Assembly (NCBI GenBank): GCA_050248795.1
Contig: JBFWRS010000049.1
Span: 1 to 22,484, forward strand
Source of the DNA: CAZTDU01 sp050248795
GTDB taxonomy: Bacteria > Pseudomonadota > Gammaproteobacteria > Burkholderiales > SG8-39
Length of the DNA stretch: 22,484 nt
Direction: 5' to 3'
Both the position numbers and the translations under genes were made by a program. Below the pieces are notes generated by a model. The model was not told the DNA's origin and did not search any database. It saw nothing but the letters and a program-made list of their open reading frames with translations. Below are positions 16,735 through 22,484 of the stretch, one piece after another; within the stretch, counting starts at the first letter, position 1, and each line of letters begins with the position of its first letter.

Positions 16735-17508
16735 ATGTATCCGACCCTGAATACCGAATTCGACGGGCGCATCGCGCTGGTGACGCTGAACCGGCCGCAG
16801 AGCCGCAACGCGATGTCCACCGCGCTGCTGCGCGACATGATCGCGTGCGCCGGCATGCTCGCGGCCCGCAATGACATCGACATCGTCATCGTCAGCGGCG
16901 CGGGCGGACACTTCTCCGCGGGCGCCGACCTGAAGGACCCGGAGCGCTGGGCGCACGCCGACGCGCCGCTGATCGAGCGCAGGGAGGTCGCCGCGCTCGG
17001 GCTGCGCCTCGGGCGTGCGTGGGAAGAGCTGCCGCAGATCACCATCGGCGCGATCGAGGGCTACGCCATCGGCGGCGGACTCGCCTTGTGCGCGGCGCTC
17101 GACTGGCGCGTCATCGCGCGAGATGCCTTCGTCGCGCTGCCCGAGATCGGCCTCGGCATCCCGCTCACCTGGGGAACCATCCCGCGGCTGGTGAACCTCG
17201 TCGGCCCGGCGAGAGCCAAGCGGCTGACCATCCTGTGCGAGCGCATCGGCGCCGACGAGGCGCTGGAAATGGGGCTCGTCGACTACGTCGCGGAGCCGGG
17301 CAAGGCGCTTTCGCGCGCGCGCGAAGTCGCCGCGATGGTGCTGGACAAGCCGCGCCACGCGGTACGCATGAGCAAGGAAACCGCGAACGTCTACGCCAAC
17401 CTCGGTGCGCAGGCCGCCGGCTACATGGCGCACGACCAGTTGCTGCTGTCCGCCGAAAGCCCGGAATCCGCCGCCGCGCGCGACGCGGCGCTGAAGAAAA
17501 AACGCTAG
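16735..17508 (+). CDS. enoyl-CoA hydratase/isomerase (crotonase) family protein
   Basis: The product is 257 aa, a usual crotonase length, probably acting on an acyl-CoA thioester in the cytoplasm. The oxyanion-hole stretches HFSAGADL (59-66) and IEGYAIGGGLALCAALDW (107-124) are clear. Of the two catalytic glutamates of rat enoyl-CoA hydratase, the second is present (Glu137 in LPEIGLGIP) but the first is replaced by Ala117. The usual PGxGGTQRL is IPLTWGTIPRL. It is therefore probably not a standard hydratase and may be an isomerase or a specialised crotonase. I chose ATG 16735, with AAGGA 8 nt upstream. Its stop is shared with tilS. It is the only plus-strand gene in the right three quarters of the window. 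Confidence 0.9.
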   Translation: MYPTLNTEFDGRIALVTLNRPQSRNAMSTALLRDMIACAGMLAARNDIDIVIVSGAGGHFSAGADLKDPERWAHADAPLIERREVAALGLRLGRAWEELPQITIGAIEGYAIGGGLALCAALDWRVIARDAFVALPEIGLGIPLTWGTIPRLVNLVGPARAKRLTILCERIGADEALEMGLVDYVAEPGKALSRAREVAAMVLDKPRHAVRMSKETANVYANLGAQAAGYMAHDQLLLSAESPESAAARDAALKKKR

Positions 17509-18749
17509 CGGGCCTGCCACTCCGGCAGCCAGCCGAGCCTGCGGCCCTGCGTCGCGTAGGCGGCATCCACGCCCAGTCCCGGCGCCCAGACCAGGTCTCG
17601 GCCGCAGTACAGCAGCGGCAGGCGCTCGCGCTCCCATGCCGGGATGCCTGCTTCCTGGAACAGGTTCTTCAGCGTGCGGCTCGGCCGCTTCGCGTCCGGG
17701 CGCAGGCGCTCGCCGCCGCGGCGCAGGCCCACCGCCATGCCCTCGGACGGGATGCGCGCCGCATCGATGCCGCCGCGCGCGCGACGGAAACGCAGGCTGC
17801 CGCCCAGCGCGGGGAGCGCGAGCCTGGACTCGCCGCGCCAGCGCAGCGGCACGAACGCCGGCGCTTCCTGCTGCGCGGTCACGCGCAGCGCGCCGCGCCA
17901 TGTGCGCAGCGTCGCGCCATCGTGCGCGATGGCGACGCGCGCATCCGCGCGCGCGCTGCCGATCTGGCGCAGCATGTCGGCGAGCTTCGCCTCGCTGGGG
18001 GCGCGCAGGCCCTGCTCGGCGAGGAAGGCGCGCAGCAGGTCCTCGCGCGTGAGCTCCTTCGCGGCGAAGTGACGCGCTGCGCGCGCCAGGTTCTCGCGCC
18101 AGCGCGGAAAGCGCGTCGACAAGAGCGGCGCAATCTCCGCGCGCAGGAAGTTGCGCGTGTACGCGGTGTCCGCGTTCGACTCGTCCTCGACCCAGGCCAG
18201 GCCATGGCGGCCGGCGTAGGCGAGGATCTCCTCGCGCGGTACGCCGAGCAGCGGGCGCAGCAGCCGCTTGTCGCCGAGCCTGCCCAGTTCGGGCATCGCG
18301 CCGGCGCCGCGCAGGCCGGTGCCGCGCAGCAGCGCGAGCAGCAGCGTCTCGGCCTGGTCGTCCAGGTGATGCGCGAGCGCCACTGCGTCCACCTGCAGCG
18401 CGGCGTATGCGGCGCGGCGCGCCGCGCGTGCCGCGGCTTCCAGTCCTTCGCCGCGCTTCGCCAACTTCACGCGGCGCACCGCGAGCGGCAGCTTCCAGCC
18501 GCGGCACAGCGCGGCGCAGTAGCGCTCCCATTGCAGCGCGTGGCGGCTGATGCCGTGGTTGACGTGGATCGCGGAGAGCCGCAGGCGGAAGTCGGGCGCG
18601 AGCTCGCGCATCAGGTGCAGCAGCACCACCGAATCGACACCACCCGAGAGGCCGACCGCGATGCGCGCGCGAGGAGCATCGAGCGCGGCGAGCGCGCGCC
18701 GCACCGCCGACGCCGGATCAGCGTTCCGCGGCTTCCTTGTACTTGCCAT
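17505..18749 (-). CDS. tilS: tRNA(Ile)-lysidine synthetase
   Basis: The product is 414 aa. It makes lysidine at C34 of tRNA-Ile(CAU), so that it reads AUA. The N-terminal PP-loop SGGVDS is at 35-40, followed by HVNHG, the EAAARAARRAAY helix and AHHLDDQAETLLLALLRGTG, all TilS landmarks. The C-terminal substrate-binding domain has RTLKNLFQEAGIPAWERERLP split over the usual positions. The ATG at 18749 lies inside accA (32-nt overlap) with a weak ribosome site. A GTG 45 nt further in (codon 16, VRRALAALD) is a possible alternative start, just past the accA stop. Confidence 0.95.
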   Translation of the reverse strand: MASTRKPRNADPASAVRRALAALDAPRARIAVGLSGGVDSVVLLHLMRELAPDFRLRLSAIHVNHGISRHALQWERYCAALCRGWKLPLAVRRVKLAKRGEGLEAAARAARRAAYAALQVDAVALAHHLDDQAETLLLALLRGTGLRGAGAMPELGRLGDKRLLRPLLGVPREEILAYAGRHGLAWVEDESNADTAYTRNFLRAEIAPLLSTRFPRWRENLARAARHFAAKELTREDLLRAFLAEQGLRAPSEAKLADMLRQIGSARADARVAIAHDGATLRTWRGALRVTAQQEAPAFVPLRWRGESRLALPALGGSLRFRRARGGIDAARIPSEGMAVGLRRGGERLRPDAKRPSRTLKNLFQEAGIPAWERERLPLLYCGRDLVWAPGLGVDAAYATQGRRLGWLPEWQAR

Positions 18750-19686
18750 GGCCCATCAGCCGCTCCAGGCGATCCTCGACCAGCTCCTTGGGCTTTTTCG
18801 CCTGCAGTTGCCGCAGGGCCTCGGCGAGTGCCTTCTTCAGGTTCTGCGCCGTCGCCGCCGGGTCGCGATGCGCGCCGCCGACCGGCTCGGGAATGATCTT
18901 GTCGATCAGTCCCAGCGTCTTCAGGCGCGTCGCCGTGATCGCCAGCGCCTCGGCCGCCTCGGGCGCCATGTCCGCGCTGCGCCAGAGGATGGAGGCGCAG
19001 CCCTCGGGCGAGATCACCGAATAGGTGGCGTACTGCATCATCAGCACCGCATCGCCGACGGCGATGGCGAGCGCGCCGCCCGAGCCGCCCTCGCCGATCA
19101 CGGTGACGATGATCGGCACCCGCAACTGGGCCATTTCGTAGAGGTTGCGGCCGATGGCCTCGGACTGGCCGCGCTCCTCGGCGTCGATGCCGGGGTAGGC
19201 GCCGGGCGTATCGACGAAGGTGAACACCGGCAGGCCGAACTTCTCCGCCAGCTTCATCAGCCGCAGCGCCTTGCGATAGCCCTCGGGCTTGGGCATGCCG
19301 AAGTTGCGGATGATCTTTTCCTTGGTGTCGCGTCCCTTCTGGTGGCCGATCACCATGCAGGGCTCGCCATTGAAGCGCGCGAGCCCGCCGACGATCGACT
19401 GGTCGTCCGCGAACGTGCGGTCGCCGTGCAGTTCCTCGAAGCCGGTGAACAGCAGCCCGACGTAGTCGAGCGTATAGGGGCGCTGCGGATGGCGCGCCAC
19501 CTGCGCGACCTGCCAGGGCGTGAGCTTGGCGTAGATGTCCTTGGTGAGCGACAGGCTCTTCTTCGCCAGGCGCTGGATCTCGTCCGAGATGTCGGCAGCG
19601 GTGTCCTCCTGCGCGAAGCGCAACTCCTCGATGCGCGATTCCAGCTCCGCGATCGGCTGCTCGAACTCAAGGAATGTGGTTTTCAT
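18718..19686 (-). CDS. accA: acetyl-CoA carboxylase carboxyltransferase subunit alpha
   Basis: The product is 322 aa, the expected length. With AccD it forms the carboxyltransferase that transfers CO2 from carboxybiotin to acetyl-CoA, giving malonyl-CoA for fatty-acid synthesis. Visible are MKTTFLEFEQPIAELESRI, HPQRPYTLDY, HGDRTFADD, VIGHQKGRDT, TFVDTPGAYPGIDAEERGQS and IGEGGSGGALAI. I chose ATG 19686, 5 nt after the glycosylase stop; the upstream 26 residues are that gene in another frame. Placement beside tilS is common in Betaproteobacteria. Confidence 0.98.
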   Translation of the reverse strand: MKTTFLEFEQPIAELESRIEELRFAQEDTAADISDEIQRLAKKSLSLTKDIYAKLTPWQVAQVARHPQRPYTLDYVGLLFTGFEELHGDRTFADDQSIVGGLARFNGEPCMVIGHQKGRDTKEKIIRNFGMPKPEGYRKALRLMKLAEKFGLPVFTFVDTPGAYPGIDAEERGQSEAIGRNLYEMAQLRVPIIVTVIGEGGSGGALAIAVGDAVLMMQYATYSVISPEGCASILWRSADMAPEAAEALAITATRLKTLGLIDKIIPEPVGGAHRDPAATAQNLKKALAEALRQLQAKKPKELVEDRLERLMGHGKYKEAAER

Positions 19687-19691
19687 GCGCG

Positions 19692-20309
19692 CTAGTATTC
19701 TACCGGGACAGGATCGAGGGACCGCCACAGGTACCAGGTGGCGACCGAGCGGTACGGGCGCCACGGCTCGGCGACACGGCGCAGCGTGCGCAGCGACACT
19801 TTCCTGCCCTTGTAGTAGGCGAGGCTGACGCCGCGCTGCACGCCGATGTCGTCCACCGGCAGCACGTCCGGGCGCAGCAGGTTGAACATCAGGAACATCT
19901 CCGCGGTCCAGCGGCCGATGCCGCGCACGTCGATGAGTTCCGCGATCACCGCCTCGTCATCCATCTGCGGCCAGCGCTCGGGCCGCAGCCTGCCGCTTTC
20001 GAAATGCGCGGCGAGGTCGCGCACGTATTCGACCTTGCGGTCCGACAGGCCGCAGGCGCGCAGGTCCGCGGCGCTCGCCGCGCAGGCGCTCGCCGGCGTC
20101 ACCTCGCCGAGCAGGCCCAGCACCCTGCCCCACACCGACTGCGCCGCCTTCACCGAGATCTGCTGCCCGACGATCGAGCGCGCCAGCGTGAGGAACGGAT
20201 CGCCGCGCGACTCCAGGTACACGCGCGGATGGCGCTTCATGATCGCCGCCATCACCGGGTCGGCCTGCGCGATGCGGCGCTTCGCCCGGTCCCAGTAGTG
20301 CGGCTTCAC
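19692..20309 (-). CDS. DNA-3-methyladenine glycosylase II (AlkA-like, HhH-GPD)
   Basis: The product is 205 aa. It excises alkylated purines in base-excision repair. Visible are LARSIVGQQISVKAAQSVW (42-60), the helix-hairpin-helix LIDVRGIGRWTAEMFLMF (125-142) and the Gly/Pro-Asp loop LPVDDIGVQRG (150-160), where Asp154 is the likely catalytic aspartate. It lacks the N-terminal beta domain of E. coli AlkA, as many bacterial homologues do. The start is a GTG overlapping the DUF6352 stop (GTGA); accA follows 5 nt downstream. This position next to accA is a betaproteobacterial pattern. Confidence 0.9.
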   Translation of the reverse strand: MKPHYWDRAKRRIAQADPVMAAIMKRHPRVYLESRGDPFLTLARSIVGQQISVKAAQSVWGRVLGLLGEVTPASACAASAADLRACGLSDRKVEYVRDLAAHFESGRLRPERWPQMDDEAVIAELIDVRGIGRWTAEMFLMFNLLRPDVLPVDDIGVQRGVSLAYYKGRKVSLRTLRRVAEPWRPYRSVATWYLWRSLDPVPVEY

Positions 20310-21316
20310 GACGCCTGCGCCAGCGGCAGGTTGACCAGCAGGTTCTGCGGCTTCATGACGACGACGTCGTCCGCGTTCGCCGACAGCGCGAGGTACACCG
20401 GTCGCCCGGCGACGTCGGCGCGCATCTCGGCGGCTTCAGCGAAATCCATGCGAAACAGCGCGAGGATCCGGCGCATGCGGCCCGCCTCGACGTCGACGCC
20501 GTTCCACAGGTCGTTCAGGATGGCGGTCGATTCGGCGTCGAGGCCGATGTGCCAGGCCCAGTGTTTTTCCTCGATCTGGCGCAGCGGCCGCACCGAAACG
20601 CTGGCGCCGCTGAAATGCCCCACCCACGCTTCGATGACGCGGCACAGCGCGTCCAGCGCCTCGCGTCCGTAGGTCAGGCTGATCACGGTGTCGTGCCGCG
20701 ACTCGCGCTCCCAGTAAAGGTGCGCGTTGGCGCGATCGAGCACGTCGAGGTCGACGTTGCCGAGCGCGCCCTGTGCTTCCACGATCAGCCTGCCGATGTT
20801 GCCGTAGCGGTTCCCCGAGGCATGCATCTCGACCACCTCGAGGTCGGCGGCGAGCACGTGCCCGTCCTTGATGGTGGCCTTCTGCTCGCGGAAGAAGAGT
20901 TCCGCCGCGCGCAGCCGCAGCGGGTCCTCGCAGCCATCCAGCATGTTGCGCAGGATCGCGTGCGCGAGCTGGTCGATGAAGATCGGCGGCACGTCCACGT
21001 CGGCGGCGAACAGCCCGGCGTAGCAGGCCTCGAGCGTGCCTGCGGCGATCAGGCGGTCGCGAAAGCGCAGCAGGATGCGGTAGTTGTCGCGGGCGTCCGC
21101 GTCGGCCAGCGCATCGAGCTCGCGCGCCGCCACCGGACGCCGCGGCTCCTGCATCAGCCCGGCATGCAGCGCCAGTTCGGCGTCGCAGGATTCCTCGACC
21201 GGCTTCACCTCGGGGCGCAGGTAGTAGGCGCGCAGGAAGTCGTCGGTCACCGCGAGCCTGCCGGCCGCGTCGCGCTCCAGCAGGTGAAAGCCGCTATTGC
21301 GCCAGAAGTCGGGCAC
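20306..21316 (-). CDS. DUF6352 family protein
   Basis: The product is 336 aa of unknown function. It begins MPDFWRNSGFHLLERDAAGRL, the start I recall for DUF6352 proteins of Burkholderiales. There is no signal peptide or membrane segment. The sequence is globular, with stretches such as IFIDQLAHAILRNMLDGCED and LRAAELFFREQKATIKDGHV. It starts with GTG directly after the HNH stop (TGAGTG) and overlaps the glycosylase gene by 4 nt, so it is translated together with a nuclease and a repair glycosylase. A role in DNA maintenance can only be guessed from context. Confidence 0.82.
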   Translation of the reverse strand: MPDFWRNSGFHLLERDAAGRLAVTDDFLRAYYLRPEVKPVEESCDAELALHAGLMQEPRRPVAARELDALADADARDNYRILLRFRDRLIAAGTLEACYAGLFAADVDVPPIFIDQLAHAILRNMLDGCEDPLRLRAAELFFREQKATIKDGHVLAADLEVVEMHASGNRYGNIGRLIVEAQGALGNVDLDVLDRANAHLYWERESRHDTVISLTYGREALDALCRVIEAWVGHFSGASVSVRPLRQIEEKHWAWHIGLDAESTAILNDLWNGVDVEAGRMRRILALFRMDFAEAAEMRADVAGRPVYLALSANADDVVVMKPQNLLVNLPLAQAS

Positions 21317-21898
21317 TCAGGCCGCAGGGGCCAGCACCAGCCGCGAATGCGACGCCACGTGCTGCCGCAGGAACTCCATCTGGTCGGCGTAGATGCGGCG
21401 ATTGGTGAGGATCAGGTACTCGGCCTTGTTCGGCACGTAGGGCGCGTACAGCAGTTCCATGCCGGATTCTTCCGGCAGGCGGTTGCGCTTGTGGCCATTG
21501 CAGTGGCGGCAGGCGGTGACGACGTTCATCCAGGTGTCGCGGCCGCCGCGAGACAGCGGCACGATGTGGTCGCGCGTCAGGCGCAGGAACGAGAACTCGT
21601 TGCCGCAGTACGCGCACAACTGCCGGTCGCGGCGGAACAGCTCCCGGTTGTTCAGCGGCGGCACCTGGTTGAATCCCCGCGCGGCCAGCGCCTTGCCCTT
21701 GATGGCGATGATGGAGTGGGCGGTGATGCTCGATTGCTCGCCGGTCAGCCGCGAAATGCCGCCGCGGAACGTGAAGGTACGCTCGCCCAGCGTCCAGGCG
21801 ACGAGGTTCTTCGCATAGTAGAAGCAGGCCTGCTGCCAGCTTATCCAGCGGTGCGGCACGCCATGGCTGTCAAGCGAAAGGATGAGGGGGCTCTGCAT
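21317..21898 (-). CDS. HNH endonuclease family protein
   Basis: The product is 193 aa. The HNH core is in residues about 91-140: two zinc-binding CxxC pairs (Cys95/Cys98 in CAYCGN; Cys130/Cys133 in CRHCNGHK) around the active-site LTRDHIVPLSRGGRDTWMNV (Asp110, His111, Asn125). This looks like a catalytically intact McrA-like HNH. The N-terminal 80 residues carry the conserved stretch WISWQQACFYYAKNLVAW. It is common as a chromosomal single gene in proteobacteria; its target is unknown. It heads the coupled HNH-DUF6352-alkA-accA-tilS chain. The ATG is chosen at 21898. Confidence 0.9.
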   Translation of the reverse strand: MQSPLILSLDSHGVPHRWISWQQACFYYAKNLVAWTLGERTFTFRGGISRLTGEQSSITAHSIIAIKGKALAARGFNQVPPLNNRELFRRDRQLCAYCGNEFSFLRLTRDHIVPLSRGGRDTWMNVVTACRHCNGHKRNRLPEESGMELLYAPYVPNKAEYLILTNRRIYADQMEFLRQHVASHSRLVLAPAA

Positions 21899-21909
21899 GA
21901 TGCGCGCTG

Positions 21910-21938
21910 ATTCTGCCTTTGCCGCCCCCGCTTTGCAA
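21910..21938 (-). promoter_or_regulatory. candidate sigma-70 promoter for the HNH-to-tilS chain
   Basis: On the minus strand, TTGCAA (21938-21933) and CAGAAT (21915-21910) are spaced by exactly 17 nt. The -10 lies about 11 nt upstream of the HNH ATG, so the transcript would have a very short leader or be nearly leaderless. It sits just after the HU terminator, where a new transcript is expected. Confidence 0.42.
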
Positions 21939-21945
21939 TGCCCGC

Positions 21946-21982
21946 AAAAACAAGGGGCTGCGAAGCGAACTTCGCAGCCCCT
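21946..21982 (-). terminator. intrinsic terminator of the HU gene
   Basis: Arms 21953-21965 and 21970-21982 form a perfect 13-bp stem (AGGGGCTGCGAAG) with a 4-nt loop. Read on the minus strand it is followed by TTGTTTTT (to 21946). This is a textbook Rho-independent terminator, 24 nt past the HU stop. On the plus strand the hairpin has no T-run. Confidence 0.9.
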
Positions 21983-22005
21983 GTGAGCCAGTCAGGACGG
22001 CGCGG

Positions 22006-22296
22006 CTAGCGGCGGTCGACCGCGTTCTTGAACCCCTGGCCGGCGGCGAACGCCGGCACCGTCTTGGCGTGGATCTTGATTTCCTTGCCATTGACCGGGC
22101 TGCGCCCGGTTCGCGCCTTTCGCTTTCGCGGCAGGAACGTGCCGAAGCCCACGACGGTCACGCGCTTGCCTTTCGAGACTTCAGTCACTATCGCGTCGAA
22201 CACCGCGTTTACGGCCTCCCCCGCGGCACTGCGGCTCAACCTGCCCGCTTTGGCGGCCTTGTCTACAAGGTCCGCTTTCGTGACGACTGTCGACAT
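22006..22296 (-). CDS. HU-family DNA-binding protein
   Basis: The product is 96 aa (typical HU 90). It is a small basic dimeric nucleoid protein that bends DNA. The N-terminal helices (VTKADLVDKAAKAGRLSRSA) are followed by the VGFGTFLPRKRKARTGRSP strand and arm region and the AKTVPAFAAGQGFKNAV C-terminus, all as in HU/IHF. The arm has GRSPVNGKEIKI in place of the common GRNPxTGxxI. It stands alone between its own promoter and terminator. A GGGGAGA ribosome site precedes ATG 22296. It could be one of several HU paralogues; I do not assign hupA or hupB. Confidence 0.95.
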   Translation of the reverse strand: MSTVVTKADLVDKAAKAGRLSRSAAGEAVNAVFDAIVTEVSKGKRVTVVGFGTFLPRKRKARTGRSPVNGKEIKIHAKTVPAFAAGQGFKNAVDRR

Positions 22297-22340
22297 TGTT
22301 CTCCCCGAAAACTTCGCACGCGTTGCGCGGGCGAGAGCGA

Positions 22341-22369
22341 ATCGTAGCGAAAAGAAATTTCGAACACAA
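22341..22369 (-). promoter_or_regulatory. sigma-70 promoter of the HU gene
   Basis: On the minus strand, TTGTGT (22369-22364) and TACGAT (22346-22341) are 17 nt apart, with an AT-rich spacer that stands out in this G+C-rich region. The -10 ends 44 nt upstream of the HU ATG, which has a strong GGGGAGA ribosome site. A run of A/T bases around 22383-22410 upstream of the -35 could act as an UP-like element. Nothing else is seen in 22297-22484. Confidence 0.65.
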
Positions 22370-22484
22370 CGCTTCGCGCATGGATTTTTTCACGCACGGC
22401 GAAAAATAATTGCATCGAGTTGCGCCGCGACATCAAGCCGCGTCTGTCGATCGCACTGCAGGATGCTGCAACTTGTTCGCGCAG

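Overview
The window looks like a chromosomal segment of a high-G+C betaproteobacterium, probably Burkholderiales or a near relative. The evidence is gene order: a minus-strand chain ndk-rlmN-pilW-rodZ-ispG-hisS-yfgM-bamB-der, and a second minus-strand chain HNH nuclease-DUF6352-AlkA-like glycosylase-accA-tilS. The alkA-accA-tilS neighbourhood and DUF6352 are typical of Betaproteobacteria. No rRNA, tRNA, transposase, integrase or CRISPR array is visible.

Bases 1 to about 3,150 are an accessory segment with visibly lower G+C and different codon use from the rest. It holds a 34-bp perfect palindrome, a glycine-rich collagen-like ORF, an attC-like hairpin, and a compact two-gene unit: a DUF262 (GmrSD-N/ParB-like) protein followed 6 nt later by a protein with a HEPN RNase motif (RNHLAH). 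A second long imperfect hairpin covers the stop codon of the HEPN gene. The DUF262-HEPN pair is the best candidate for an under-described defence or toxin system, and its two flanking hairpins suggest cassette-like mobility.

Bases 3,180 to 4,650 are a border zone. It holds a 26-bp perfect palindrome, a conserved hypothetical with a dimeric alpha/beta-barrel look, and two tandem antitoxin genes of the TIGR02574 type. Each antitoxin is followed by a broken remnant of a ParE/RelE toxin gene.

Bases 4,677 to 16,645 (all minus strand, read right to left) form a dense, overlapping chain: nucleotide metabolism (ndk), rRNA/tRNA methylation (rlmN), type IV pilus assembly (pilW), cell shape (rodZ), isoprenoid synthesis (ispG), histidyl-tRNA synthesis (hisS), translocon and outer-membrane protein assembly (yfgM, bamB) and ribosome assembly (der). 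It continues into a small mechanosensitive channel, a soluble MgtE-N/CBS paralogue and a full-length MgtE magnesium channel. Many junctions are 4-nt ATGA or GTGA overlaps, so translational coupling is likely. A candidate extended -10 promoter lies just upstream of ndk.

Bases 16,735 to 22,484 hold a divergent crotonase-family gene on the plus strand. It meets tilS tail to tail, and both genes use the same CTAG as their stop. Then comes the coupled chain HNH-DUF6352-alkA-accA-tilS (minus), and an HU-family nucleoid protein gene (minus) with a clear promoter and an intrinsic terminator.
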